Of a DNA stretch of 64,000 nucleotides, positions 25,909 through 34,709 are shown piece after piece. A model generated the notes under the pieces. The model made no database searches and was not told the DNA's origin. It saw nothing but the letters and a program-made list of their open reading frames with translations. Within the stretch, counting starts at the first letter, position 1; every line of letters starts with the position of its first letter. The stretch lies in contig NZ_BTFW01000001.1 of assembly GCF_033242265.1 (NCBI RefSeq), positions 1,488,001 through 1,552,000 of the forward strand, given 5' to 3'. The DNA is from Novosphingobium sp. IK01. Lineage in GTDB: Bacteria; Pseudomonadota; Alphaproteobacteria; Sphingomonadales; Sphingomonadaceae. Position numbers and translations under genes: made by a program.

Positions 25909-27372
25909 ATGACAGCAAGCGAACCGTTCACCGCCACCGATCCCGCACCCATTCTGGCCGAACTGACCGCGCGATACGACGCGGCCTGCGCGCGATTGAG
26001 GGCCGACATCGCCCGCTACATCGCCGAGGGCATCCTTCCCGATGCGCAAGCGCGCGCGCAGGGCGCCTATTGCTATCCCGAACTGCGCCTGCATTTCAGC
26101 GGCGTCAGCCATGGCACGGCGGCAGGCCGCGCCTTTGGCCGCCTGACCCGTCCGGGCACTTATGCGACCACGATCACCCGCCCGGCCCTGTTCGGCGCCT
26201 ATCTGGTCGAACAGCTCGGCCTGCTGGGCGCCGATTACGAAGTGACCCTCGAAGTGGGCACTTCGGCGCAGGAAATTCCGTTTCCCTATGTCGTCGACAG
26301 CTCGCTCGGCTTTGGCACGATCTCGCCCAACGAACTGGCCAAGCATTTCCCGACGACCGATCTGGCCCATATCGGCGACGAGATCGCCGATGCCATCGAT
26401 CCGGGTCTCGACTGGCTCAACGGCCCGGCCCCGCTTGCCCTGTTCGACGGGCTGCGCACCGATTTCAGCCTTGCCCGGCTGGCCCACTATACCGGCACCA
26501 ATCCGGCCGATTTCCAGCGCTACATACTGTTCACCAACTACCACCGCTATGTCGACGAATTTGTCGACTGGGCCGGGCGCCAGTTGGGCCAGGACGATTT
26601 CGTCGCGCTGACGGGCGCAGGTGGTCTCACCCTCGACACCGCGACCGACAGCGCGCGTGATCGCCTGTCCGACACCGCATGGCGCCGCCACCAGATGCCC
26701 GCCTACCACCTGATCCGGCCCGACCGCTCGGGGATCACGCTGGTCAATATCGGGGTCGGCCCGTCGAACGCCAAGACCATCTGCGACCATCTGGCCGTCC
26801 TGCGCCCCGAAGCCTGGCTGATGATCGGCCACTGCGGGGGCCTGCGCCCGACGCAGAAGATCGGCGACTATGTGCTCGCCCATGCCTATTTGCGCGACGA
26901 CCACGTGCTCGACGACGTGCTGCCCCCGGAAATCCCGGTTCCGGCCATCGCCGAAGTGCAGGTGGCACTGGCCCGCGCGGCTGAAGTCGTCAGCGGCAGT
27001 GGCGGCGCGGACCTCAAGACCCGCATGCGCACCGGCACCATCGTGACGACCGACGACCGCAACTGGGAACTGCGCTATACCCATTCGGCCCGCCGCCTGA
27101 GCCTGAGCCGCGCAGTCGGCATCGACATGGAAAGCGCGACCATCGCCGCGCAGGGCTATCGCTTCCGCGTGCCCTATGGCACCTTGCTGTGCGTCTCGGA
27201 CAAGCCGCTCCATGGCGAGATCAAGCTGCCGGGGCAGGCCAACCGCTTCTACGAGGAAGCCATCGCCGCCCACCTCGAAATCGGCACGACCGCCTGCGCC
27301 CTGCTGCGCGCCGAAGGCAGCCGCCTGCACAGCCGCAAGCTGCGCGCGTTCAACGAACCACCGTTCCGTTAA
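25909..27372 (+). CDS. amn: AMP nucleosidase
   Basis: Cytoplasmic enzyme that splits AMP into adenine and ribose 5-phosphate, part of purine pool control. From ATG 25909 it has 487 residues, close to E. coli Amn (484). An ATG at 25888 would add seven residues; neither start has a strong SD. The N-terminal family domain includes GAYCYPELRLHFSG and FGRLTRPGTYATTITRP. The C-terminal nucleoside-phosphorylase-like domain has NIGVGPSNAKTICDHL, MIGHCGGLRP and the VGIDMESATIAAQGY nucleoside site. It converges on the YbjN-like gene with 33 bp between the stops. Confidence 0.95.
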   Translation: MTASEPFTATDPAPILAELTARYDAACARLRADIARYIAEGILPDAQARAQGAYCYPELRLHFSGVSHGTAAGRAFGRLTRPGTYATTITRPALFGAYLVEQLGLLGADYEVTLEVGTSAQEIPFPYVVDSSLGFGTISPNELAKHFPTTDLAHIGDEIADAIDPGLDWLNGPAPLALFDGLRTDFSLARLAHYTGTNPADFQRYILFTNYHRYVDEFVDWAGRQLGQDDFVALTGAGGLTLDTATDSARDRLSDTAWRRHQMPAYHLIRPDRSGITLVNIGVGPSNAKTICDHLAVLRPEAWLMIGHCGGLRPTQKIGDYVLAHAYLRDDHVLDDVLPPEIPVPAIAEVQVALARAAEVVSGSGGADLKTRMRTGTIVTTDDRNWELRYTHSARRLSLSRAVGIDMESATIAAQGYRFRVPYGTLLCVSDKPLHGEIKLPGQANRFYEEAIAAHLEIGTTACALLRAEGSRLHSRKLRAFNEPPFR

Positions 27373-27405
27373 GAGCCTGCCCCCGCACGCCCCCGGCCAA
27401 AAGGC

Positions 27406-27945
27406 TCAGCGCGCGGCGCTGGCCAGTTGGGGGTGGCTGGCCTGCGCGAACACCTCGCTGCCGATCGAATCGAGCGCCATGCGATAGGACCGGACCACCA
27501 TCGCGAAGACCGAAGCATCGAGCCCGCGTCCGGTGATCACGTCCCACGAGACGGTGACCGACTTGTCGGGCGCCACCGAGACCGCGCCAAAGCGGTTGGC
27601 GTTGACGAATTCGACCGCCTTTTCCGCACTGAACGGGCGCTCGGGATGGAAGCTGCTGGCAAACTGCAACGACTGGCACCCGGCGTGGGTCACCTCGTTG
27701 CAGTCATAAAAGACGATCTGCGTGCGCCAGCCGCCGATCCGGGCTGTGACCAGCGGATCGCCCGAGCCATCCTGCCCCAGCGCGGCCTCGTACCCCTGCG
27801 CCGCCAGCGCGGCAACCACGCTGGCCGGGCTGGTCGCCGAAACCGTTTCCACGCTTTCGGGTGCGGCGGCGGCGGCATCACCGCACGAAGCCGCCAGCGC
27901 GAAAGCGGCAACACACGAAGCAATGGCGGGAAGTTTGATTTCCAT
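27406..27945 (-). CDS. YbjN-domain putative lipoprotein
   Basis: A 179-residue exported protein. The ATG at 27945 (MEIKLPAIASCV) is preferred because GAGG lies 9 nt upstream; ATGs at 27954 and 27963 are possible. A signal peptide with lipobox-like LAASC ends near Cys22, so it may be lipid-anchored. The body carries YbjN-type features: VVAALAAQGYEAALGQDGSGDPLV, then an FYDCNEV segment with two Cys (about 88-98) and a VEFVNANRFGAVSV helix. Family function is not established; YbjN proteins are linked to motility and stress in enterobacteria. Confidence 0.75.
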   Translation of the reverse strand: MEIKLPAIASCVAAFALAASCGDAAAAAPESVETVSATSPASVVAALAAQGYEAALGQDGSGDPLVTARIGGWRTQIVFYDCNEVTHAGCQSLQFASSFHPERPFSAEKAVEFVNANRFGAVSVAPDKSVTVSWDVITGRGLDASVFAMVVRSYRMALDSIGSEVFAQASHPQLASAAR

Positions 27946-28064
27946 CACCAGCATCCTCAACATCTGTTCTTATTTGTTGACCTGTTTTCTCATGCCTCCG
28001 CGATTTTCACAACAAACGATTTGTAACGCCCAAGACCCATGACTGCGCATTTTTGCAGCGCACA

Positions 28065-28103
28065 ACAAAAAAGGGCCGAAACCGGCATGTTTCAGCCCTT
28101 TCC
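28065..28103 (-). terminator. Rho-independent terminator downstream of the M2 peptidase gene
   Basis: On the minus strand a 13-bp stem with one mismatch (28070-28082 with 28089-28101, loop 28083-28088) runs into six T (28067-28072). It lies about 35 bp after the peptidase stop codon. Confidence 0.87.
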
Positions 28104-28136
28104 ATTTGTAAACAGGCAATATTGCGCTGCGGCAGA

Positions 28137-29990
28137 TTACCAGCCGCAATCCTGTCCTTCGTTCTGCTTCTTCAGCCAGGCCGAAAGCGGCGCGAAGTAG
28201 CGGAGCATGGCCCCGCCATCCATCTCGCGCGTGCCGGTAAAGACCTTGAGCGCCTCGGGCCAGGGACGCGAGGCGCCCATCTTGAGCATCGCGTCGAGGT
28301 TGGCGCCGACCTTGCGGTTGCCATAGAAGCTGCACCGGTGCAGCGGGCCCTTCCACCCGGCCTGCTTGCAGGCGGCCTCGTAGAACTGGAACTGGAGGAT
28401 CCGCGCAAGGAAGTAGCGGGTATAGGGCACGCTGGCGGCCACATGATATTTGGCGCCCGGATCGAAGGCGTCGGCCCCGCGCGGGCCCGGCGGCACGATG
28501 CCCTGATAGCGCAGGCGCATGTCGTTCCACGCCTTTTCATAGGTGGCCGGGGTGATCGAACCGTCGAACACGCCCCAGCGCCAGCGGTCGATCATCAGGC
28601 CGAAGGGCAGGAACGCCACCTTGTCCATCGCCTGGCGCAGCAGCAGGCCGATGTCCTTGTCGGGTCCGGGCACTTTGGCCGGATCGAGCAGGTTCAGCTT
28701 CACCAGATAGTCGGGCGTGATCGAGAGCGCCATGGTATCACCGATGGCCTCGTGGAAACCGTCGTTGGCGCTTTCCTCGTAAAGGCGCAGCGGCTGGATC
28801 GAATAGGCGCGCTGGTAGAAGTTGTGACCCAGTTCGTGATGGACGGTCGAGAAGTCGGTCGCGTTGACTTCGAGGCACATCTTGACGCGCAAGTCGTCCT
28901 TGTTGTCGATGTCCCAGGCCGAGGCATGGCACACGACTTCGCGGTCGCGCGGCTTGGTGAACTGCGAACGCTCCCAGAAGGTCTTGGGCAGCGGCGCAAA
29001 GCCGAGCGAAGTGTAGAACTGCTCGCCGGTCTTGACCATCCTGATCGGGTCATAACCCTTGGCCTTGAGCAGGTCGGTCAGGTCGTAGCCGATGTCGCCC
29101 GCGCCCTTGGGGGCCACGATGTCGTAGATGCCGCCCCATTCCTGGGCCCACATGTTGCCCAGCAGGTCGGCACGGATCGGGCCGGTCTTCGCCTGCACCG
29201 CATCGCCATATTTCGCGTTGAGCTTGCCGCGCACATAGCAGTGAAGCTGCTGGTAGAGCGGGCGCACCTGCCCCCAGACCTTTTCGGTCATCGCGGCAAA
29301 TTCGTCGGGGGTCATGTCATAATTGCCGCGCCAGAGCGCGCCGGTATCGGAATAGCCCAGCTCGCGCGCGCCCGCGTTGGAAATTGCGACCATGCGCGCA
29401 TAGTCGGCCTTCATCGGCGCGCCCACGCTGTCATGCCACGAGAGCCACATTTCCTTCAGTTCGTCGGGATTGCGATCGGTGATCATCGCGTTCTCGACCT
29501 CGTGCCCGCTGATCGAGACACCGCCGCGCGTGGCATGGCCCGTGGCATAGATGCCCTGGATATGGGCCTGAAGCGACGAGAACTCTTCAGCCGCGCCCGG
29601 CGTCGAGGGGGCCGGGGTGGTGATCCCGGTGCGGATCATCGTCAGCCTGCGCAAGGTCTCGGGCGAAAGGCCGGGAACTTTGGCAAAGGCGGCGGCCTGC
29701 TTGGCCTGGGCGACCTGAAGCAGTGTTCCGGCAGCATCGCTGTCGGCCACGATTCCCGCGGTGTCGTCGTTGACATAGGTCTGGTAGACCCACTGCACAT
29801 GGCCCGACTTGACCGTCTGCTCGGCCATGGCCTTGTCGGCACTGGCCAGCCAGGCATCGACATCGGCGGGGGTTGCCGCAGGCGCTGCGGCAGGAGCTTC
29901 GGGTGTGGCGGCGGCAGCCGGGGCGGCCAGAGCCGGCATGGCAAGCATGGAAACAGCCAGCGCAAGGCCGGACACAAGCGACTTCATCAT
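28137..29990 (-). CDS. M2-family peptidyl-dipeptidase (ACE-like), secreted
   Basis: Zinc metallopeptidase of 617 residues related to angiotensin-converting enzyme, predicted periplasmic or secreted. An N-terminal signal peptide is clear (MMKSLVSGLALAVSMLAM, cut after ALAAP), followed by an Ala/Pro-rich linker. The catalytic HELGH lies near residue 385, with the third zinc ligand in GFHEAIGDTM 28 residues later. ATG at 29990 is chosen because AGGGA lies 9 nt upstream; a GTG nine bases earlier is also in frame. Bacterial M2 enzymes release C-terminal dipeptides, but the substrate here is unknown. Confidence 0.93.
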   Translation of the reverse strand: MMKSLVSGLALAVSMLAMPALAAPAAAATPEAPAAAPAATPADVDAWLASADKAMAEQTVKSGHVQWVYQTYVNDDTAGIVADSDAAGTLLQVAQAKQAAAFAKVPGLSPETLRRLTMIRTGITTPAPSTPGAAEEFSSLQAHIQGIYATGHATRGGVSISGHEVENAMITDRNPDELKEMWLSWHDSVGAPMKADYARMVAISNAGARELGYSDTGALWRGNYDMTPDEFAAMTEKVWGQVRPLYQQLHCYVRGKLNAKYGDAVQAKTGPIRADLLGNMWAQEWGGIYDIVAPKGAGDIGYDLTDLLKAKGYDPIRMVKTGEQFYTSLGFAPLPKTFWERSQFTKPRDREVVCHASAWDIDNKDDLRVKMCLEVNATDFSTVHHELGHNFYQRAYSIQPLRLYEESANDGFHEAIGDTMALSITPDYLVKLNLLDPAKVPGPDKDIGLLLRQAMDKVAFLPFGLMIDRWRWGVFDGSITPATYEKAWNDMRLRYQGIVPPGPRGADAFDPGAKYHVAASVPYTRYFLARILQFQFYEAACKQAGWKGPLHRCSFYGNRKVGANLDAMLKMGASRPWPEALKVFTGTREMDGGAMLRYFAPLSAWLKKQNEGQDCGW

Positions 29991-30073
29991 TCGGGACACT
30001 CCCTGGAGCGATGTGTCGCGCGCGTCGTGCGCGCGCGGTCATGGCGTCTGGGTGCCCCCCCGCGCGGCTGAGG

Positions 30074-30859
30074 TCAAGCGTCAGTGGTCAGAAATGAAAC
30101 CAGTTCCTGGCCCAGCTCGGGCCGGGTCACACAGCTCATGTGGGTGCCCGGAATCGTCGCCCGCCGGGCATTGGGCAGGGCTGCGGCCAGATTGTCGGCC
30201 GAACCGTTGTCGTTGTCCTGATCCCCGCACAGGACCAGCGTGGGCATGGTGATCGCGGCCAGCGCGGCGGGGCTTGTGTCTTCCATCGCGCCCAGCAACT
30301 GGCGCACGGCCACGCGGTCGACACCGCTGCCCTTGAGGAACTGCTGCGACAGATAGGCCGGATCGCCCGGACGGATCGTGCCGAACCGGTCGATCACGTC
30401 GCGGAAGAAGTCGAGACGCCCCTTCCACCCGGCCAGACCTTCCAGCCCCATCCCCGCCAGCACGAGGCGGCGCGGGGCAAGCCCGCCGATCACGCTGCGC
30501 GCCGCCGTGCGCGCGCCGAGCGAAAAGCCGACCAGATCGAAATCGACGAGCCCCTGTTGCGCCACCAGCGCGGCCACGTCGCGCGCGAGAACGTCGGACG
30601 GGTAGGCCGCCGCCTCGTGCGGGGCGGCGCTTTGCCCGTGGGCACGCAGATCGGGCAGCAGGCAGGTAAAACCGGCCTCGGCCAGACGGCGGGCGGTGCC
30701 ATACTTGATCCAGTTGACCTGCGCGGACGAGAACAGGCCATGGAGCAGGATCACCGTGCGCCCTGCCCCCCCGTTATCAGCCTCACTTCCGGCCACCCGG
30801 TGCAGGGCCAGTTGCGCGCCGTCGAAACCGTCGAAGAAGGTGGTCGTGATATCCGTCAT
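30074..30859 (-). CDS. Alpha/beta-hydrolase fold protein
   Basis: A 261-residue cytoplasmic hydrolase. The fold signatures are HGLFSSAQ (oxyanion region, near 35-42), LLPDLRAHGQS, the nucleophile elbow GFSLGAR (Ser near residue 108), LVLCGDQDND with the likely catalytic Asp, and IPGTHMSCVTRPE with the catalytic His. The ATG at 30859 overlaps the stop of the upstream TauE-type gene in ATGA, so the two are translationally coupled. The substrate cannot be predicted; esterase-like activity is most likely. Confidence 0.88.
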   Translation of the reverse strand: MTDITTTFFDGFDGAQLALHRVAGSEADNGGAGRTVILLHGLFSSAQVNWIKYGTARRLAEAGFTCLLPDLRAHGQSAAPHEAAAYPSDVLARDVAALVAQQGLVDFDLVGFSLGARTAARSVIGGLAPRRLVLAGMGLEGLAGWKGRLDFFRDVIDRFGTIRPGDPAYLSQQFLKGSGVDRVAVRQLLGAMEDTSPAALAAITMPTLVLCGDQDNDNGSADNLAAALPNARRATIPGTHMSCVTRPELGQELVSFLTTDA

Positions 30860-31635
30860 GTCAGCAACTTGAATCCCGAAATCAGCAGAACGGCGGCCAG
30901 CGCCGGGCGCAGGATGCGATCGGGCGCGCGGGTGGACAGCAGGCTCCCCACGATCACGCCGGGGATCGATCCGACCAGCAGCGCCAGCAGCAGCGACACA
31001 TTGACATCGCCGATGATCCAGTGCCCGAACCCGGCCACCATCGTCAACGGAACCGCATGGGCAATGTCGGTCCCCACGATGCGCGAGATGCGCAGGCCCG
31101 GATAGAGCATCAGCAGCGCGGTCACCCCGATGGCCCCGGCCCCGACCGACGAAACCGAAACCGCCACCCCGAGAACGACACCGAGCAGGACCGTGGGCCA
31201 CAGCGCGCGGGAATCATCGCCCTGTTCCTCGCGCCGGGCAAAGGCAACGATCTGCTTCTGGAACAGCGTGGCGACCGAGGTGACGATCAGCATGCCGCCC
31301 AGGATCATCAGGATCGTGTGGTTCGTCTGCTTGCCCACTTTGCCTGCCCAGTGCAGCACGAGGAGCGTGGAGGCCGCCGCCGGGACGCTGCCCGAGGCCA
31401 GACGCAGCAGGATGCGCCAGTCGATGGTGTCGCGCTTGCCGTGGACGGCCGAGCCGACCACCTTGGTCATCGAGGCGAACAGGAGATCGGTGCCCACCGC
31501 TGTCCCCGGATTGACCCCGAAGAGCAGCACGAGGATCGGCGTCATCAGCGATCCGCCGCCCACCCCGGTCACACCCACCAGAATGCCCACCAGCAGGCCG
31601 GCAACCGCGTGCAGTGCATCGAAGTGTTCCAGCAT
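30856..31635 (-). CDS. TauE/SafE-family membrane transporter
   Basis: Inner-membrane protein of 259 residues with about eight hydrophobic segments in two similar halves, typical of the TauE/SafE (DUF81) family proposed to export sulfite, sulfoacetate or other anions. The family repeat GVTGVGGGSLMTPILVLLFG near residues 22-41 and its second copy SVGAGAIGVTALLMLYPG are visible. Two adjacent ATG codons (31638, 31635) follow GGAGGA directly; I chose the second for spacing. It overlaps the hydrolase gene by 4 nt, hinting at a shared role with an organic anion or its breakdown. Confidence 0.88.
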   Translation of the reverse strand: MLEHFDALHAVAGLLVGILVGVTGVGGGSLMTPILVLLFGVNPGTAVGTDLLFASMTKVVGSAVHGKRDTIDWRILLRLASGSVPAAASTLLVLHWAGKVGKQTNHTILMILGGMLIVTSVATLFQKQIVAFARREEQGDDSRALWPTVLLGVVLGVAVSVSSVGAGAIGVTALLMLYPGLRISRIVGTDIAHAVPLTMVAGFGHWIIGDVNVSLLLALLVGSIPGVIVGSLLSTRAPDRILRPALAAVLLISGFKLLT

Positions 31636-31639
31636 CATT

Positions 31640-32057
31640 CCTCCGCTGTGTGAACCGACCTGCCTGTAAACCAGCCAGATGTGCCGGATGACCGAACCGG
31701 GGCCATACTGGCGATGGCCGCCGCTCGGCAATGGTCCGTTTTGCCCGCCCCCTCAATCTCTAGTTTCGGGGTTGGCATTCTTTCTTTGTCTCGCGACGCA
31801 TTTTTCCACCCGTCAGGGCTCTTTCATGCTCGCCCCGCCGCGCGGGAAAAACACAAGTGCGACAGGGCGCAAGACCCCATCGACGAGCCGAAACCGGCCC
31901 GGAACGCTCTCCCGCCCCCGTCGGTTCACCCCACCAACAAGGCCCGATGGCAGATCCGGCGAGACTGGCTGGCGAGATTGGCCAGCAGACTGGCCAGAAA
32001 GACTGATCTGTCCGGGCCGTCCCAGCAATCCCATTCCGTGACGAGGAGTGAAGTCCG
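31640..32057. promoter_or_regulatory. Divergent intergenic region before the DUF4398-like gene
   Basis: A gap of about 420 bp between the TauE-type gene and the secreted-protein gene. Reading frames inside have no supporting features. Near its right end (31961-32005) lie three and a half imperfect 12-13-bp direct repeats of AGACTGGCCAG type. The SD GAGGAG for the rightward gene sits 10 nt before its ATG. Confidence 0.5.
31961..32005. repeat. Imperfect 12-13-bp direct repeats upstream of a secreted-protein gene
   Basis: Units GAGACTGGCTGGC (31961-31973), GAGATTGGCCAGC (31974-31986), AGACTGGCCAGAA (31987-31999) and AGACTG (32000-32005). They end 52 bp before the start codon, a position suited to regulator binding or to the transcribed leader. 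Confidence 0.5.
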
Positions 32058-32729
32058 ATGACGAACACCACCACGAACAAGCCCCATCTGGCCCGTACCG
32101 GCCTTGTCGCCTCGCTGATGGCAGCGGGCGCGCTGATGGCCGGGGCCCCGGCCCATGCCGCCGGCAAGGCCGAACGGGCCCGCCAGGCCATCGCCACCGC
32201 GCAGGCCAAGATCCAGACCGCCGATGCCCTGGGCACGGCCGAAGTCCAGCCGCGCGAAAGCGCGCAGGCCAAGGCCGCGCTGGCCCATGCGCAGGAAAAC
32301 CTTGCCGCCGGGCACAAGCCCGAGGCCATCGACGATGCCATCCACGCCTCGGCCCTGGCCGATACCGCGATCGGCACGATGCAGAAGCGTCAGGCCCGCG
32401 CTGCCGATGAACAGGCCGCCACCCAGCAGGCCGCGCTCGACGACGCCCGGCAACAGGCCATGATGGCCCAGCAGCAGGTCGACGCCGCCAACAGCCGCGC
32501 CGATATGGCCACCGCCGCCGCACAGTCCTCGGCTGCGGAAGCCGCCGCCGCGCGACAGGCTGCCGCAACGGCCATGGCCACCCCGGCCACCGTCGAAACG
32601 ACCGTGACCACCCATGGCACGACCCGCGCGCCCGCCCGCAAGGTCGCCGTGCGCAAGGTCGTCCACCATCCGGTGCGCACGGCCTCGGCAAGCGGCACGG
32701 TAACCACGACCACGCGGATCACCCGCTGA
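32058..32729 (+). CDS. Secreted Ala/Gln-rich helical protein, DUF4398-like
   Basis: A 223-residue exported protein with a signal peptide (LVASLMAAGALMAGAPAHAA, cut near residue 35). Residues 36-115 match the DUF4398 pattern: a helix with ARQAIATAQAKIQTAD, a central AQAKAALAHAQENLAAG and an AIHASALADTAIG helix. This continues as an Ala/Gln coiled coil to about 180 and a Thr/Arg/Val-rich basic tail. In other bacteria DUF4398 often precedes an OmpA peptidoglycan-binding domain, which is absent here. The function is unknown; an envelope structural or chaperone-like role is plausible. GAGGAG precedes the ATG. Confidence 0.7.
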   Translation: MTNTTTNKPHLARTGLVASLMAAGALMAGAPAHAAGKAERARQAIATAQAKIQTADALGTAEVQPRESAQAKAALAHAQENLAAGHKPEAIDDAIHASALADTAIGTMQKRQARAADEQAATQQAALDDARQQAMMAQQQVDAANSRADMATAAAQSSAAEAAAARQAAATAMATPATVETTVTTHGTTRAPARKVAVRKVVHHPVRTASASGTVTTTTRITR

Positions 32730-32756
32730 GCGCGTCTGGCCGGTTCCTGACCCATG

Positions 32757-32792
32757 AAAAAAGCCCCGCCGGGTGGACCGCCGGGGCTTTTT
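32757..32792. terminator. Bidirectional terminator between the DUF4398-like gene and hisH
   Basis: AAAAAGCCCCG (32758-32768) pairs with CGGGGCTTTTT (32782-32792), giving a T run on either strand. It lies between two convergent genes and can end both. Confidence 0.9.
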
Positions 32793-32813
32793 CTGTGTGC
32801 TCTCAGCCGTAAA

Positions 32814-33443
32814 TCAGGGCTTCCAGTCGAGGAAGCGGGCCAGCAGGCGCAGGCCATAGCCCTGGCTCTTTTCCGGGTGGAACTGGACGCCGAGCAGATT
32901 GTCGCGCGCAACCGCCGCCACGAGCCCGCCGCCATGGTCGGTCATCGCCGCCACATGGTGCCCCTCGTCGGCCACGAAGTGGTAGGAATGGAGGAAATAG
33001 GCCTCGCCCGGCTCGATCAGGCTGGCGCCATCGGCATGGTGCATCGGGGCCACGTCGTTCCAGCCCATGTGGGGCACCTTGATCGCCGGGTCGGTCCGCT
33101 CGATCAGGCGCACTTCACCCGCGATCCAGTCGAGCCCTTCGGTCACCCCGTGCTCGACCCCGCGCGAGGCCAGCAGTTGCATGCCAACGCAGATCCCCAG
33201 AAACGGCACGCCATCGACCAGCACGCGCTCTTCGAGGGCGTCGATCATGCCCGTCACCCCGCGCAAAGCCTCGGCACAGGCCTTGTAGGCGCCCACGCCG
33301 GGCAGGACCACGCGGTCGGCCCGGCGCACCACCTGCGGATCGGCGGTCAGCGTGACATCGGCGGCCCCCGCCGCGCGCAGGGCATTGGCCACCGAGTGCA
33401 GGTTGCCGGCCCCATAGTCGATCAGCGCGAGCCGTTCAGCCAC
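32814..33443 (-). CDS. hisH: Imidazole glycerol phosphate synthase, glutaminase subunit HisH
   Basis: Class I glutamine amidotransferase subunit of 209 residues that feeds ammonia to HisF in histidine synthesis. It opens [14 protein letters not shown], has the oxyanion/nucleophile segment [10 protein letters not shown] (Cys near 84) and the catalytic His-Glu in [10 protein letters not shown] near the end. The GTG start at 33443 is chosen because AAGGGGA lies upstream and the hisB stop overlaps it by 8 nt. hisA and hisF would be expected nearby in many genomes but are not in this stretch. Confidence 0.95.
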   Translation of the reverse strand: MAERLALIDYGAGNLHSVANALRAAGAADVTLTADPQVVRRADRVVLPGVGAYKACAEALRGVTGMIDALEERVLVDGVPFLGICVGMQLLASRGVEHGVTEGLDWIAGEVRLIERTDPAIKVPHMGWNDVAPMHHADGASLIEPGEAYFLHSYHFVADEGHHVAAMTDHGGGLVAAVARDNLLGVQFHPEKSQGYGLRLLARFLDWKP

Positions 33444-34029
33444 CGAGCGTCCCCTTGGTCGAGGGCACCGCGTCGGCCTTGCGCGGGTCGATCGCGACCG
33501 CTTCGCGCATCGCGCGGGCAAAGCCCTTGTAGATGCCTTCGATGATGTGATGGTTGTTGGTGCCATAGAGGCACTCGATGTGGAGCGTGATCCCCGCAGC
33601 CTGCGCCACCGACTGGAACCAGTGCTCGAACATCTCGGTGTCCATCGTGCCCAGGCGCGGCTGGCTGAACTGCGCCTTCCACACGAGGATCGGGCGCCCC
33701 GAAATATCGAGCGCGACACGGGCCAGCGCCTCGTCCATCGGCGCATAGGCCGAGCCATAGCGGGTGATGCCCCGCTTGTCGCCGAGCGCCTCGGCAATCG
33801 CCTGGCCCAGCGCAATGGCGCTGTCCTCGACGGTGTGATGCTCGTCGACGTGAAGATCGCCCTTCACGCGACAGGTCACGTCGATCAGCGAATGGCGCGA
33901 GAACTGCTCGATCATGTGATCGAGGAAGCCCACGCCGGTCTTCACGTCATAGATCCCCGAGCCATCGAGGTTGACGCTGACATGAACGTCGGTTTCGTGA
34001 GTGGTGCGAGTGACTGTTCCGGTGCGCAT
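33436..34029 (-). CDS. hisB: Imidazoleglycerol-phosphate dehydratase HisB
   Basis: Manganese enzyme of 197 residues catalysing the dehydration step of histidine synthesis. The two repeated metal-binding motifs are present: [11 protein letters not shown] (near 70) and [11 protein letters not shown] (near 165). It is the monofunctional form, with no phosphatase domain. It starts at ATG 34029, diverging from sspB, and is coupled to hisH through an 8-nt overlap. Confidence 0.97.
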   Translation of the reverse strand: MRTGTVTRTTHETDVHVSVNLDGSGIYDVKTGVGFLDHMIEQFSRHSLIDVTCRVKGDLHVDEHHTVEDSAIALGQAIAEALGDKRGITRYGSAYAPMDEALARVALDISGRPILVWKAQFSQPRLGTMDTEMFEHWFQSVAQAAGITLHIECLYGTNNHHIIEGIYKGFARAMREAVAIDPRKADAVPSTKGTLGG

Positions 34030-34125
34030 GGCGGGTCTATACGCCCTGCCCGGAGAGAATCAATCTCCCCTCAGGGGCCCATCGCCTCTTGACCGCAAGC
34101 CCCCCCAGCGCCAGTTGTGCTAGCC

Positions 34126-34635
34126 ATGACCGAAACGCCCGACAGCCTGATCCCCTATGACGAAATCGTGCAGGAAGCCCTGCGCACCGTGGTAGGCCGT
34201 GTTCTTGGCCAGGTGGAGGCCTCCGGCGGCATGCTGCCGGGCCAGCACCACTTCTACATCACCTTCCGCACCGGCGCGCCGGGGGTCTCGATCCCCACCC
34301 GCCTCAAGGAACGCTTCCCCGAGGAAATGACCATCGTTCTCCAGAACAAGTTCTGGGACCTGAAGGTCGAGGAAGACGGTTTCTCGGTGGGGTTGAGCTT
34401 CAACCAGATCCCCTCGACGCTGGTGATCCCGTTCCGGGCGATCACCGCCTTTGTCGACCCGGCGGTCGATTTCGGGCTCCAGTTCCAGGCCGTGGAAGAG
34501 TTCGACGACGAGGAGCACGATTCGGCGGAAAACGACCTGTCGCACACTTCCGGGGAAACTTCCGACAAGCCTGCCGTTGAACCCAGCGACGACGGTTCGA
34601 ATGTCGTCACGGTCGATTTCGGCCGCAAGAAGTAA
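34126..34635 (+). CDS. sspB: SspB-family ClpXP adaptor (alphaproteobacterial type)
   Basis: A 169-residue adaptor that delivers ssrA-tagged proteins to ClpXP. The N-terminal substrate-binding domain (about 10-115) shows QHHFYITFRTGAPGVSIP and the KFWDLKVEEDGFSVGLSFN strand pair. An acidic flexible linker (EEFDDEEHDSAEND) follows, then the short C-terminal ClpX-binding tail VVTVDFGRKK. The ATG at 34126 is used; an upstream TTG at 34117 adds only three residues. Confidence 0.92.
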   Translation: MTETPDSLIPYDEIVQEALRTVVGRVLGQVEASGGMLPGQHHFYITFRTGAPGVSIPTRLKERFPEEMTIVLQNKFWDLKVEEDGFSVGLSFNQIPSTLVIPFRAITAFVDPAVDFGLQFQAVEEFDDEEHDSAENDLSHTSGETSDKPAVEPSDDGSNVVTVDFGRKK

Positions 34636-34709
34636 CCGGCGAACGGGCTCCCTCCCACTGTGGCGCGGGCCCGGCACGCCACCAGACAGAAAAAGGGGGG
34701 CCCCTGACG

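Noticed and set aside
28053..30071. A 672-codon open frame on the plus strand
   Set aside because: It lies antisense to the M2 peptidase, whose zinc motif and signal peptide are intact. The antisense product is His/Arg/Gly-rich without domains, as expected from a GC-rich gene read backwards.
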